This document shows, piece after piece, positions 44,526-51,694 of a DNA stretch of 54,314 nt. Each line of letters begins with the position of its first letter. The first letter of the stretch is position 1. Position numbers and translations under genes: made by a program. The notes under the pieces are model-generated. The model worked only from the letters and a program-made list of their open reading frames with translations. It was not told the origin of the DNA and did no database searches. Source of the stretch: Verrucomicrobiota bacterium (GTDB lineage Bacteria > Verrucomicrobiota > Verrucomicrobiia > Opitutales > UBA953); the NCBI GenBank assembly GCA_016871725.1, contig VHCL01000007.1:1-54314 (forward strand), written 5' to 3'.

Positions 44526-45308
44526 ATGGACGCGGACCATCTCCAACGCTTCGCCGGCATCGGCCGCCTCTACGGGCGCGCCGGCATGGAGCGCCTGGCC
44601 CGTTCGTCGTTCCTCGTCGTCGGCCTCGGCGGCGTGGGCTCGTGGACCGTCGAGGCGCTCGCCCGTTCCGGCGTGGGCCACCTGGCGCTCGTCGACGGCG
44701 ACGCCGTCTGCGTCTCGAACACCAACCGCCAGCTGCACGCGGTCGCCGGCAACGCAGGCCGCCCGAAGACGGAGGCGGTCGCCGAGCGCGCCCGTGCGAT
44801 CCATCCCGGCGTCCGCACGACGCTGCACCAACGCTTCCTCTCGCGCTTCAACCCGCACGAGGTGCTCGCGGATTTCGACGGCGTGGTCGTCGACGCGATG
44901 GACGCGCTCTCGCCGAAGTGCGGCCTGATCGCCGAGGCGGTGAACAAGCGGCTGCCCGTGGTCACGGTCGGCGGCTGCGCGGGCCGCCTCGACGGCACGC
45001 GGCTCAAGGTCACCGACCTGCGCGATTCGCGCGACGACCCGCTGATGATGCTCGTGCGCAAGCGCCTGCGGCAGAACTTCGACTTCCCCCGCGGCAAGGC
45101 GCCGTTCGGCGTCTCGTGCGTGTGGTCCGACGAGCCGTTCACGCAGCCGGCGGACTGCGAAGGCCTGCCGGGCGGCGAGATCCCCGAAGGCGAGGACCTG
45201 CGGCCGAACTGCGAGTGGGGCTACGGCACGGCCGCCCACGTGGCCGGGGCCTTCGGCCTCGCGGCCGCGGGCGAGGCGCTGCGCCTTTCGCTCCTACGCC
45301 CCGAATAG
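44526..45308 (+). CDS. tcdA: tRNA threonylcarbamoyladenosine dehydratase
   Basis: A 260-residue E1-like (ThiF/MoeB superfamily) enzyme. The ATP site is FLVVGLGGVGSWTVEALARSG, followed by LALVDGDAVCVSNTNRQLHA and VDAMDALSPK. TcdA cyclises t6A at position 37 of ANN-decoding tRNAs to ct6A. The ATG at 44526 starts 9 residues before the FAGIGRLYGR signature. The 3' end overlaps the convergent TatD gene by 15 bases. Confidence 0.93.
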   Translation: MDADHLQRFAGIGRLYGRAGMERLARSSFLVVGLGGVGSWTVEALARSGVGHLALVDGDAVCVSNTNRQLHAVAGNAGRPKTEAVAERARAIHPGVRTTLHQRFLSRFNPHEVLADFDGVVVDAMDALSPKCGLIAEAVNKRLPVVTVGGCAGRLDGTRLKVTDLRDSRDDPLMMLVRKRLRQNFDFPRGKAPFGVSCVWSDEPFTQPADCEGLPGGEIPEGEDLRPNCEWGYGTAAHVAGAFGLAAAGEALRLSLLRPE

Positions 45309-46088
45309 GCGCGCGAAGTTCGCGGCGGTGAGCGCGGCGGACGCCTCGGGCGTGACGCCCATGGTCCGCGCGAGCTCGGCGTTGATCCGCACGAGGTTGG
45401 ACGGATGGTTCTGCTCCGTGCCGGCCGCGTCCGGCGCGAGTTCGCGCAGGCGGAATTCCGGCGCGGGGCAGAGCGCGGGCGCGTCCGTCTCGACGAGGAC
45501 GCGCTCGCGCGGGATGGCCGCGGCGAACTGGACGCGCAGGTCGGCCTTGCGGGGGATAAGGTGATGCGCGCTGAAGGAGAAATAGGCGCCGCGCTTCGCG
45601 AGCTCGGGCACGAGTTCGACGGGCCCGTTCCAGCTGTGCAGGAGGAAACCGCGGCGCGGGAGCTCGGCGACGCGGACGATGTCCATCAGCGGGCCGACGG
45701 CCTTCACGCAGTGGACCGTGAGCGCGCGGTCGAGCTCGACGGCGAGCGCGAGCTGCGTCCGGAATGCCGCTTCCTGGGCGACGGGGTCGAAGTCCTTCAC
45801 CCAACGGTCGAGGCCCATCTCGCCGACGCCGGCGGTCGGGTGCGCGCGCAGGACGGCGCGCAGTTCCTCCGCCCAGCCCGGCGGCGCCGTGGGGACGTCC
45901 CACGGGTGCAGGCCGAACGAGACGCGGTTGCGCGGATCGCGGCGCGCGAGGGCGGCCACGTCCGCCCAGTCGGCGGGCGCGCTGCCGTTGATCATCGCCT
46001 GGCCGACGCCGTCCGCCCGGGCCTGCTCGACCGCCGCGTACGGCACTTCGGCGAACTGGTAATGGCAATGGGCGTCGCGGAGTTCCAT
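45294..46088 (-). CDS. TatD-family metal-dependent DNase/hydrolase
   Basis: A 264-residue TIM-barrel amidohydrolase. Metal-binding motifs: DAHCHYQF near the N-terminus, FGLHPWDV, GEMGLDRW, ALTVHCVKA, LHSWNGPVE and VLVETDAPAL. TatD enzymes are 3'-5' DNases or related hydrolases. The ATG at 46088 begins directly before the metal motif. A longer open frame to 46679 is antisense to purC and was rejected. It is divergent from purC. Confidence 0.9.
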   Translation of the reverse strand: MELRDAHCHYQFAEVPYAAVEQARADGVGQAMINGSAPADWADVAALARRDPRNRVSFGLHPWDVPTAPPGWAEELRAVLRAHPTAGVGEMGLDRWVKDFDPVAQEAAFRTQLALAVELDRALTVHCVKAVGPLMDIVRVAELPRRGFLLHSWNGPVELVPELAKRGAYFSFSAHHLIPRKADLRVQFAAAIPRERVLVETDAPALCPAPEFRLRELAPDAAGTEQNHPSNLVRINAELARTMGVTPEASAALTAANFARLFGA

Positions 46089-46178
46089 CGGTCCGTCCGA
46101 GGCTGGCCGCGGACGCCGTCGCCTCAACGACGAACCACCTTGCCCTGCCGCCCCGCCCTGCCCTATCTCCTCGGCAGG

Positions 46179-47075
46179 ATGAAGACGCCGCCCCTGCCCG
46201 CCGAAGCGCTGATGACCGTCACCGGCCTGCCCTACCCGCTCAAGGCGAAGGGCAAGGTCCGCGAAGTCTTCGACCTCGGCACGCATTACCTGATCGTCGC
46301 GACGGACCGGCTCTCGGCCTTCGACGTGGTCATGCCCAATGGCGTCCCGGGCAAGGGCATCCTGCTCACCCAGATCAGCCTCTGGTGGTTCGACCAGGCC
46401 CGCCTCGTCTTCCCGACCCACCTCGTGCCCGACCACGCCAACGCGTTGGCCAAGGCCCTGCACGGCCACGAGCACCTGATCCCGCGCTCGATGCTGGTGC
46501 GCAAGCTCAAGCCGCTGCCCGTCGAAGCGGTCGTCCGCGGCTACCTCGCCGGCGGCGGTTTCAAGGAATACCAGAAGACCGGCGCGATCCTCGACCACGC
46601 CCTGCCCGCAGGCCTGCTCGACGGTTCCAAGCTGCCGCAGCCGATCTTCACCCCGTCGACCAAGGCCGCCGAAGGCCACGACGAGGCGATCACCCGCGCC
46701 CGCTGTGGCGAGATCCTCGGCGAGAAGGTCTTCCGCACCATCCAGGAGACGTCCCTCGCGCTCTACCGCATGGGCGCCGAACGCGCCGCCAAGGCCGGCG
46801 TGATCCTCGCCGACACGAAGTTCGAGTTCGGCAGCGCCGCCGACGGCTCGCTCGTCCTCATCGACGAAGTCCTGACGCCCGACTCTTCCCGTTACTGGCC
46901 CGCCGCCACCTGGCAGCCCGGCCGCGCCCAGCCTTCCTACGACAAGCAGTTCGTCCGCGACTGGCTCGAAGCCCAGCCGTGGAACAAGACCGCGCCGGGC
47001 CCGACCTTGCCGGCCGACGTCGTCCAGAAGACGCAGGCGCTCTACGCGGAATGCCTCGAGCGGCTGACGGCGTGA
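46179..47075 (+). CDS. purC: Phosphoribosylaminoimidazole-succinocarboxamide synthase
   Basis: A 298-residue SAICAR synthase of the longer type. Signatures: LKAKGKVREVFDLG, LIVATDRLSAFDVVMP, EAVVRGYLAGGGFKEY, DTKFEFG and DEVLTPDSSRYWP. It performs step 8 of IMP synthesis. The ATG at 46179 follows GGCAGG, one of the few leaders here that could pair weakly with 16S rRNA. It ends one base before a GTAG-headed palindrome. Confidence 0.96.
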   Translation: MKTPPLPAEALMTVTGLPYPLKAKGKVREVFDLGTHYLIVATDRLSAFDVVMPNGVPGKGILLTQISLWWFDQARLVFPTHLVPDHANALAKALHGHEHLIPRSMLVRKLKPLPVEAVVRGYLAGGGFKEYQKTGAILDHALPAGLLDGSKLPQPIFTPSTKAAEGHDEAITRARCGEILGEKVFRTIQETSLALYRMGAERAAKAGVILADTKFEFGSAADGSLVLIDEVLTPDSSRYWPAATWQPGRAQPSYDKQFVRDWLEAQPWNKTAPGPTLPADVVQKTQALYAECLERLTA

Positions 47076-47076
47076 G

Positions 47077-47192
47077 GTAGGGCGGCGATTGCCATCGCCG
47101 CCGTTCGCCGTGGTACGCTCCGATCCCAGGGCACGTCAACCGACCCGCCGACCTCCGTCCGCCCACGGACGTGATGGCAATCACGTCCCTAC
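47077..47192. repeat. REPIN-like inverted pair of GTAG palindromes
   Basis: Plus element: GTAG (47077-47080) then arms GGCGGCGAT and ATCGCCGCC around TGCC (47081-47102). Minus element: arms GGACGTGAT and ATCACGTCC around GGCA (47167-47188), followed by CTAC (47189-47192), the complement of GTAG. The two face each other across 64 bases. A weaker, similar structure (GGGGT ... ACCCC then CTAC) sits at 47219-47241, just before the next gene. The first copy begins 2 bases after the purC stop codon ends. Confidence 0.8.
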
Positions 47193-47244
47193 CCGAGGCG
47201 GAACCGCGGTCGACAGGCGGGGTCGGAGGCCTTACCCCTACGCC

Positions 47245-48378
47245 ATGAAGCCGACCCCGCTCCTCGCCCTGCTCCTCACCGCCGTCGCGTCCGCCGCGCC
47301 GGAACCGAAATTCCGCCCGCAGGAGATCGGCCCGATCGAGATCGGCTACGGCCTCGCGATCGCCGACGTCGATGGCGACGGCAAGAAGGACATCGTCCTG
47401 GCCGACAAGACCACGATCCAGTGGTATCAGAATCCCACTTGGAAGAAGCACGTCATCGCCGCGAACCTGACGAAGGAGGACAACGTCTGCGTCGCGGCCC
47501 ATGACCTCGACGGCGACGGCAAGGCCGAGATCGCCGTGGGCGCGGGCTGGAATCCCGGCGACACGGTGAAGAGCGGCGCGGTGTTCTACCTGATCCCGCC
47601 GGCCGACCGCACCCAGAAGTGGGAGCCGGTGAGGCTGCACCATGAACCGACCGTGCACCGCATGGCCTGGGTCGAAGTCTCCACCGGCCGCTGGGACCTC
47701 GTCGTCCAGCCCCTCCACGGCGTCGGCAACAAGGGCGGCGTCGGCGCGGGCGCCAAGCTGCTCGCCTATCGCAAGCCCGCGAACCCGAAGGACGAGTGGA
47801 CGACCGAACTCATCAACGACGCCGGACACATCACCCATAACCTGGACGCCGTCCGCTGGGACCGCTCGCAACGCCAGCAGATCCTGACCGGCTCCAAGGA
47901 AGGCATCTGGTTCAACTCGTATGCCGACGGCAAATGGAGCCGCACGCAGCTGACCACCGAGCCGGTCGGCGAACTCCGCGCCGGCAAGCTGCCCTCCGGT
48001 GCCATGATCGCGACCGTCGAGCCCTTCCACGGCACGAAGTCCGCCGTCTACACCCGCGACGCCGGCGGCGTCTGGCAGCGCCGGCAGATCCTCGACGGCT
48101 ACAAGGACGGACACGCCGTCGCCTGCGCCGACTTCCTCGGCACCGGCAGCGACCAGGTCATGATCGGCTGGCGCGGCGCGAAGCCGACCGAACGCGGCAT
48201 CCGTCTGCTCACCCCGCTCGACGACGCGGGCCAGACGTGGCGCACGGACGTCATCTCGACCGAAGCGGTCTCCGTCGAAGACTTCAAGGCCGCCGACCTG
48301 GACGGCGACGGCAAGACCGACCTCATCGTCGCCGGCCGCCACACCAAGAACCTCATGATCTTCTGGAACGCCCGCTGA
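47245..48378 (+). CDS. Secreted FG-GAP/VCBS repeat beta-propeller protein
   Basis: A 377-residue exported protein: signal peptide (MKPTPLLALLLTAVASAAP), then FG-GAP/VCBS-type blades with calcium loops DVDGDGKKDIVLA, DLDGDGKAEIAVG and DLDGDGKTDLIVAG. The first two and last blades are clearest; the middle ones are degenerate (YGLAIADVDG pattern). Such proteins are common exported propellers in Verrucomicrobiota and Planctomycetes, with unknown binding partners. No catalytic motif. A terminator follows. Confidence 0.85.
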   Translation: MKPTPLLALLLTAVASAAPEPKFRPQEIGPIEIGYGLAIADVDGDGKKDIVLADKTTIQWYQNPTWKKHVIAANLTKEDNVCVAAHDLDGDGKAEIAVGAGWNPGDTVKSGAVFYLIPPADRTQKWEPVRLHHEPTVHRMAWVEVSTGRWDLVVQPLHGVGNKGGVGAGAKLLAYRKPANPKDEWTTELINDAGHITHNLDAVRWDRSQRQQILTGSKEGIWFNSYADGKWSRTQLTTEPVGELRAGKLPSGAMIATVEPFHGTKSAVYTRDAGGVWQRRQILDGYKDGHAVACADFLGTGSDQVMIGWRGAKPTERGIRLLTPLDDAGQTWRTDVISTEAVSVEDFKAADLDGDGKTDLIVAGRHTKNLMIFWNAR

Positions 48379-48399
48379 GGCGTCCCGGACAGGCATGAA

Positions 48400-48421
48400 A
48401 AAGCCCTCGGGAGAGGGCTTT
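48400..48421. terminator. Bidirectional terminator
   Basis: A 9-bp stem AAAGCCCTC / GAGGGCTTT with loop GGGA (48400-48421) is flanked by A-runs on the left and T on the right. It can end both the VCBS gene (plus) and the tRNA transcript (minus). Confidence 0.8.
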
Positions 48422-48435
48422 CTGCTTTCAGGAAA

Positions 48436-48506
48436 TAGTCCGACTAGGATTCGAACCTAGACAAGGAGAATCAGAATCTCCTGTGCTACCATTACACCAT
48501 CGGACT
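48436..48506 (-). tRNA. tRNA-Gln (anticodon CUG)
   Basis: On the minus strand a 71-base cloverleaf is complete: acceptor AGTCCGA/TCGGACT, D arm GTGT..GCAC with loop AATGGTA, anticodon arm GGAGA TTCTGAT TCTCC giving anticodon CTG, variable TTGT, T arm CTAGG TTCGAAT CCTAG, discriminator A. The CCA end is not encoded. This decodes CAG; no second tRNA is seen nearby. Confidence 0.95.
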
Positions 48507-48520
48507 GTCCTGAGTCGTCT

Positions 48521-48549
48521 GACGATGGGAACGGAGGGCGGTTCGTCAA
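48521..48549 (-). promoter_or_regulatory. Weak candidate promoter for tRNA-Gln
   Basis: On the minus strand TTGACG (48544-48549 on plus) is spaced 17 bases from ATCGTC (48521-48526). The -35 fits well, the -10 poorly. The distance to the tRNA 5' end is about 14 bases from the -10. Confidence 0.3.
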
Positions 48550-48697
48550 AAAGAAAGGAGAGGCTCTTCGGCGCCGAAAATGCCTTAAATTAGAGGCCCG
48601 GAGGCCCTGAGGCTCAGTTGACCAGAGGGAGTTGCCCGCTTTCGGGTGGCAGGTGGCAGCCCCAGGTGGCGGGTGGCGGGAGTGGGTCTGGCAACGG

Positions 48698-48763
48698 GTA
48701 GGGATGCGATGACATCGCATCCGCCGGGGTCGAGGGCGGACACGATAGTGATCACGTCCCTAC
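48698..48763. repeat. REPIN-like inverted pair of GTAG palindromes
   Basis: Plus element: GTAG (48698-48701) and the perfect palindrome with arms GGATGCGATG and CATCGCATCC around A (48702-48722). Minus element: GGACACGAT .. ATCACGTCC (48738-48759, two internal mismatches) followed by CTAC (48760-48763). The whole unit is 66 bases. The plus palindrome is identical to the one at 30749-30769. Confidence 0.8.
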
Positions 48764-48784
48764 CTCAAGACAGTGGCAAAACCC

Positions 48785-48863
48785 AAAGGGAAACCGGAGA
48801 CCGGATAACTGGCTGGGGTCATATTTATACCGCAGCATATCTCCCGGTCTCCGGTTTCCCTTT
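48785..48863. repeat. Perfect 20-bp inverted repeat
   Basis: Left arm AAAGGGAAACCGGAGACCGG (48785-48804) pairs perfectly with the right arm (48844-48863) across a 39-base, AT-richer loop (ATATTTATACCGCAGCATAT). The stem is long and uninterrupted, so a stable RNA hairpin or cruciform is possible. Confidence 0.85.
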
Positions 48864-48900
48864 TGAGTTCGGATCGCTACCTCGAAGGCATCACTCCCCC

Positions 48901-48928
48901 GATACTCGATACTCCATACTCAATACTC
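48901..48928. repeat. Four-unit 7-bp tandem repeat
   Basis: GATACTC GATACTC CATACTC AATACTC in direct tandem at 48901-48928; only the first base of the unit varies. It lies next to the inverted repeat and before the patB stop. Confidence 0.75.
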
Positions 48929-48963
48929 TCCTTCCCCCTCTGGCCCTCCGGGCCTCTGAGCCT

Positions 48964-50130
48964 CTATTTCTTATTGTTTCCAGGCGCCCTCGCCACGACG
49001 GCCTTCATCCGTCGCAGGATCTCGCGCAGGCGTTCGCGCGGGCAGCCGAAGTTGAGGCGCACATGGCCGGGGCCGCCGAAGTCGGCGCCGTTGCTGAGGC
49101 CGACGCCGCCCTTCTCGAACTCGGCATGGGCGTCCTCGAAGCCGAGCGCGGTGACGTCGAACCACACGAGGAAGCTGGCCTGCGGACGCTGGCGCAGCAC
49201 GACGCCGGGCATGGACTTGAGCTCCTGTTCGATGAGGTCGAGATTACCGCGGAGATACTCCACGCACTCGAGGCGCCACGGCTCGCCGTGGTCGAACGCG
49301 GCCTGGGTGGCGGCGAGGCCGAACATGTTCTGGTCGAGCGACAGGCCTTGGAGGACGCGGCGGAAGCGCGTGCGCAGGCCGGCGTCGGGGATGATCGCGA
49401 AACCGCAGGTGAGGCCGGCGATGTTGAAGGTCTTGCTCGCGGCCATCAGGGTGACGGTGCGGGCGGCGAGGTCCTCGCCGAGCGTAGCGAAGACGGTGTG
49501 CTTCGCCGCGGGATCCAGGACGAGGTCGCAGTGGATCTCGTCGGAGCAGACGGTGAGCTCATGCTTGCGCACCAAGGCGGCGAGGCGGTCAAGCTCCCCG
49601 CGGTCGAAGACGCGCGCGAGCGGGTTATAAGGATTGCAGAGCAGGAGGACCTTGGCGTGCGGCTGCGCGCAGGCGGCCTCGAGCCTGGCCCAGTCGAACG
49701 TCCAGCGGCCGCCCTCGAAGACCATCTCGAGCTTGAGCGGGTTGCGCTCGGACAGGACCGGCGCGGTCATGAACGGCGGGTAGACGGGCGCGGTGGTGAC
49801 GACGGATTCGCCCGGCTTGCTGGCGCAGCGGATGGCGGCGTGGATGCCCGGCACGAGCGAGCACATGAACGTGATCCACTCCGGCCTGATCTCCCAGCCA
49901 TGACGACGGCGGACGTGGTTGACGACGGCGGCGAAGACGGAGTCGCGCTGCGCAGGGTAACCGAAGACGCCGTGGGCGGCGCGTTCGCGGATGACTTCGA
50001 TCACCGCGGGCGGCGCCTTGAAGTCCATGTCGGCGATCCAGCACGGGATGATGTCCTTGTCGGCGTATTTGTGCCACTTGGTGCTGTCGGTCCCGGCGCG
50101 TTCCGGACAGCTGTCGAAATCAAAAGCCAT
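48964..50130 (-). CDS. patB: PLP-dependent C-S lyase, PatB/MalY family aminotransferase-fold
   Basis: A 388-residue class I/II aminotransferase-fold enzyme. N-terminus (FDSCPERAGTDSTKWHKY, IPCWIADMDFKAPPAV) is typical of the PatB/MalY cystathionine beta-lyases. The PLP-Lys is Lys233 (MAASKTFNIAGL), with LLLCNPYNPLARVF and VCSDEIHCDLVL upstream. It cleaves cystathionine or S-conjugates to pyruvate, ammonia and a thiol. The ATG at 50130 was chosen from this N-terminal pattern; a longer frame to 50415 is antisense to ogt. Confidence 0.9.
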   Translation of the reverse strand: MAFDFDSCPERAGTDSTKWHKYADKDIIPCWIADMDFKAPPAVIEVIRERAAHGVFGYPAQRDSVFAAVVNHVRRRHGWEIRPEWITFMCSLVPGIHAAIRCASKPGESVVTTAPVYPPFMTAPVLSERNPLKLEMVFEGGRWTFDWARLEAACAQPHAKVLLLCNPYNPLARVFDRGELDRLAALVRKHELTVCSDEIHCDLVLDPAAKHTVFATLGEDLAARTVTLMAASKTFNIAGLTCGFAIIPDAGLRTRFRRVLQGLSLDQNMFGLAATQAAFDHGEPWRLECVEYLRGNLDLIEQELKSMPGVVLRQRPQASFLVWFDVTALGFEDAHAEFEKGGVGLSNGADFGGPGHVRLNFGCPRERLREILRRMKAVVARAPGNNKK

Positions 50131-50185
50131 GGTCTGAGGTGAACCTTGGATTGAAGCCGCCGACGGGCAAACGCAATCTGCCGGC

Positions 50186-50653
50186 ATGCCGCCGATCCGT
50201 GTCATGCCCGCCCGCCTCGCGGGCGCGTCGGTGCGCGTCGGCGATGTCGCCGGCTTCCGGGTCGCGGTGACGACGGCGGGCGAACTGATCCTCCGGCTCC
50301 CGGCGGGCGCGCCGGGCTTCCGCCGTCGGCTACGGGACTGGGGCTGCGTCATCCTCCCCGGCCGGCCCGGACCGGTCCGCCGGACGCTCGCCCACGGGAC
50401 GGCGTTCCAGCTCAAGGTCTGGCAAGCGTGCCGACGTATCCCCGCCGGCCGGACGATGACTTACGGCGAGCTCGCCCGGGCCGTCGGCTGCCGTTCGACC
50501 CAAGCCGTCGGTTCCGCCCTCGGGGCCAATCCGCTCGCCGTCCTCATCCCCTGCCACCGGGTCGTCGGCGCCGCCGGCGTCGGCGGCTTCGCCTGGGGGC
50601 TCGCCCGCAAGCGCCGCTGGCTGCAGGCCGAACGCGATGGGCTGGCTGGCTGA
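50186..50653 (+). CDS. ogt: Methylated-DNA-protein cysteine methyltransferase
   Basis: A 155-residue DNA-repair protein. The acceptor Cys is Cys123 in the strict motif IPCHRVVG. The helix-turn-helix (MTYGELARAVGCRSTQAVGSALGANP) and the C-terminal half are standard. The N-terminal domain is short. It repairs O6-alkylguanine by one-time transfer to the Cys. It overlaps the comF start by 17 bases. Confidence 0.93.
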   Translation: MPPIRVMPARLAGASVRVGDVAGFRVAVTTAGELILRLPAGAPGFRRRLRDWGCVILPGRPGPVRRTLAHGTAFQLKVWQACRRIPAGRTMTYGELARAVGCRSTQAVGSALGANPLAVLIPCHRVVGAAGVGGFAWGLARKRRWLQAERDGLAG

Positions 50654-51365
50654 ACTCGACCGGGGGCTCTTCGACCTGGTCTTCCCCCGGGACTGCGCGG
50701 TGACGCGGGAGCCGATGGACGACGAGGATTCCTCGCACCTGTCGGCCGCCGGCGCGGCCCTGCTTCCGCGGATCGGCGACCCCCGCTGCCTGACCTGCGG
50801 ACATCCCTTCGAAGGCATCCTCGAGGGCGACCGGGCCTGCCCTCATTGCCTCGACCTCCGACCGGCGTTCGGGAGGGCGGTCTGCGCCTTCCGCGCCCGC
50901 GGACCCGCCCGCCGGATCGTCCACCGCATCAAATACGAGCGGTGCCCGTTCCTGGCCGACGACCTGGCCTCCGCGGCCGTCGAAGACGAAGTCTTCCGCC
51001 GCCATCTGGCCGGATCGGTCCTGGTCCCCGTCCCGCTGCACTCCGCGCGACGACGGGACCGCGGGTATAATCAGGCCGAGCGGATTGCCGGGCGGCTCGC
51101 CTCCCTCGTCGCCGGCTGCCGGACCGAGACGCTTCTTGGCAAGCAGCACGAGACCGTCTCGCAGACCCGGCTCGGTCGGCAAGAGCGCCGGAATAATGTC
51201 GCCGGGGCGTTCGTCCTCGCCGACGGGAAATCCGTCGACCCGGCCAGGCGCTATGTCGTCATCGACGACGTCCTCACCACCGGCGCCACTTTGCACGCCT
51301 GCGCCTTGGCGTTACGCAAAGCCGGCGCCGAGTGCGTGGATGCCGCGGCGTTGTGCCATGGGTAG
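50637..51365 (+). CDS. ComF-family phosphoribosyltransferase-like protein
   Basis: A 242-residue protein with a zinc-finger-like N-terminus (FPRDCAVT, CLTCGHPF, CPHC) and a phosphoribosyltransferase fold with VVIDDVLTTGAT. Between them lie RIKYERCPFLADD and PVPLHSARRRDRGYNQAERIA. ComF homologs take part in DNA uptake; the function in non-competent bacteria is uncertain. The stop TAG (51363-51365) is shared with the GTAG head of the next palindrome. Confidence 0.9.
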   Translation: MGWLAELDRGLFDLVFPRDCAVTREPMDDEDSSHLSAAGAALLPRIGDPRCLTCGHPFEGILEGDRACPHCLDLRPAFGRAVCAFRARGPARRIVHRIKYERCPFLADDLASAAVEDEVFRRHLAGSVLVPVPLHSARRRDRGYNQAERIAGRLASLVAGCRTETLLGKQHETVSQTRLGRQERRNNVAGAFVLADGKSVDPARRYVVIDDVLTTGATLHACALALRKAGAECVDAAALCHG

Positions 51366-51386
51366 GGACAGCACCACGTGCTGTCC
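51362..51386 (+). repeat. REP-like GTAG palindrome overlapping the comF stop
   Basis: GTAG (51362-51365) is followed by a perfect palindrome: arms GGACAGCAC and GTGCTGTCC around CAC (51366-51386). The G of the Gly codon and the TAG stop of the comF-like gene form the GTAG head. A possible role as terminator was considered, but no T-run follows. Confidence 0.75.
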
Positions 51387-51389
51387 TAA

Positions 51390-51683
51390 GTGCAAAAGTG
51401 CAAATCGGCCTTTGGCCTGTGCAAAGGTGCAAATGTGAAGACATTTTCGGGTCTCAGGTCTCGGCCCTCAGGTCTCTGGTACGGGTTATCAGGCACAGGT
51501 GCGGGTGCAGGGGGAAATTCAGATCCTGAACCTGTACCCGAACCTGAACACCTGAACCTGGCTCCCGACGGCCGAGACCCGTGACCCGAAATTTGGAATG
51601 TCCTCCTACCCCCGCCCCCGACCCTAACCTGCATCCACCTTTGCACTTTTGCACGCGGCGTAGCCGCAGTTGCACCTTTGCAC
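51390..51683. repeat. Paired 15-base repeats flanking the 51.4 kb gap
   Basis: Two units lie on the left: A = GTGCAAAAGTGCAAA (51390-51404) and B = GTGCAAAGGTGCAAA (51419-51433). Their exact reverse complements lie on the right in the order A' (51640-51654) then B' (51670-51683). The unit has an internal GTGCAAA duplication. The order A-B ... A'-B' is not the mirror image expected of a simple hairpin. Confidence 0.8.
51443..51593. repeat. 24-bp imperfect inverted repeat
   Basis: Left arm 51443-51466 (ending GGTCTCGGCC) matches the reverse complement of 51570-51593 at 21 of 24 positions, with a loop of 103 bases that itself contains partly complementary CAGGT/ACCTG words. It lies inside the A-B ... 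A'-B' repeats. Confidence 0.75.
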
Positions 51684-51694
51684 GGCCTTGGCGG

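Larger units (their letters stand above)
48507..48963. other. 457-base intergenic mosaic of repeats
   Basis: No gene is evident. It holds, from left to right: the tRNA promoter area; a GC-rich stretch (48588-48615, AAATTAGAGGCCCGGAGG) related, in inverted form, to 48938-48969; a GGTGGC repeat block (48645-48680); a GTAG palindrome pair (48698-48763); a 20-bp perfect inverted repeat (48785-48863); and a 7-base tandem repeat (48901-48928). The gap ends at the patB stop. The density of repeats suggests an accretion of mobile or REP-like elements. Confidence 0.6.
51366..51694. other. 329-base intergenic mosaic of repeats
   Basis: No gene is evident. After the GTAG palindrome, the region is made of direct and inverted repeats (described separately), with CCTGAAC-type units in the centre (about 51524-51560). 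At the right end the hairpin TGGCGGC-TAT-GCCGCCA (51689-51705) overlaps the stop of the convergent rluA-like gene. It could end transcription from both sides without any T-run. Confidence 0.55.

Noticed and set aside
48901-48928. CRISPR array
   Set aside because: The 7-bp units are contiguous without spacers, and no cas gene is in the window.
51366-51386. Simple terminator for comF
   Set aside because: The hairpin has no T-run on either side and shares its GTAG head with palindromes elsewhere, so it was listed as a repeat.
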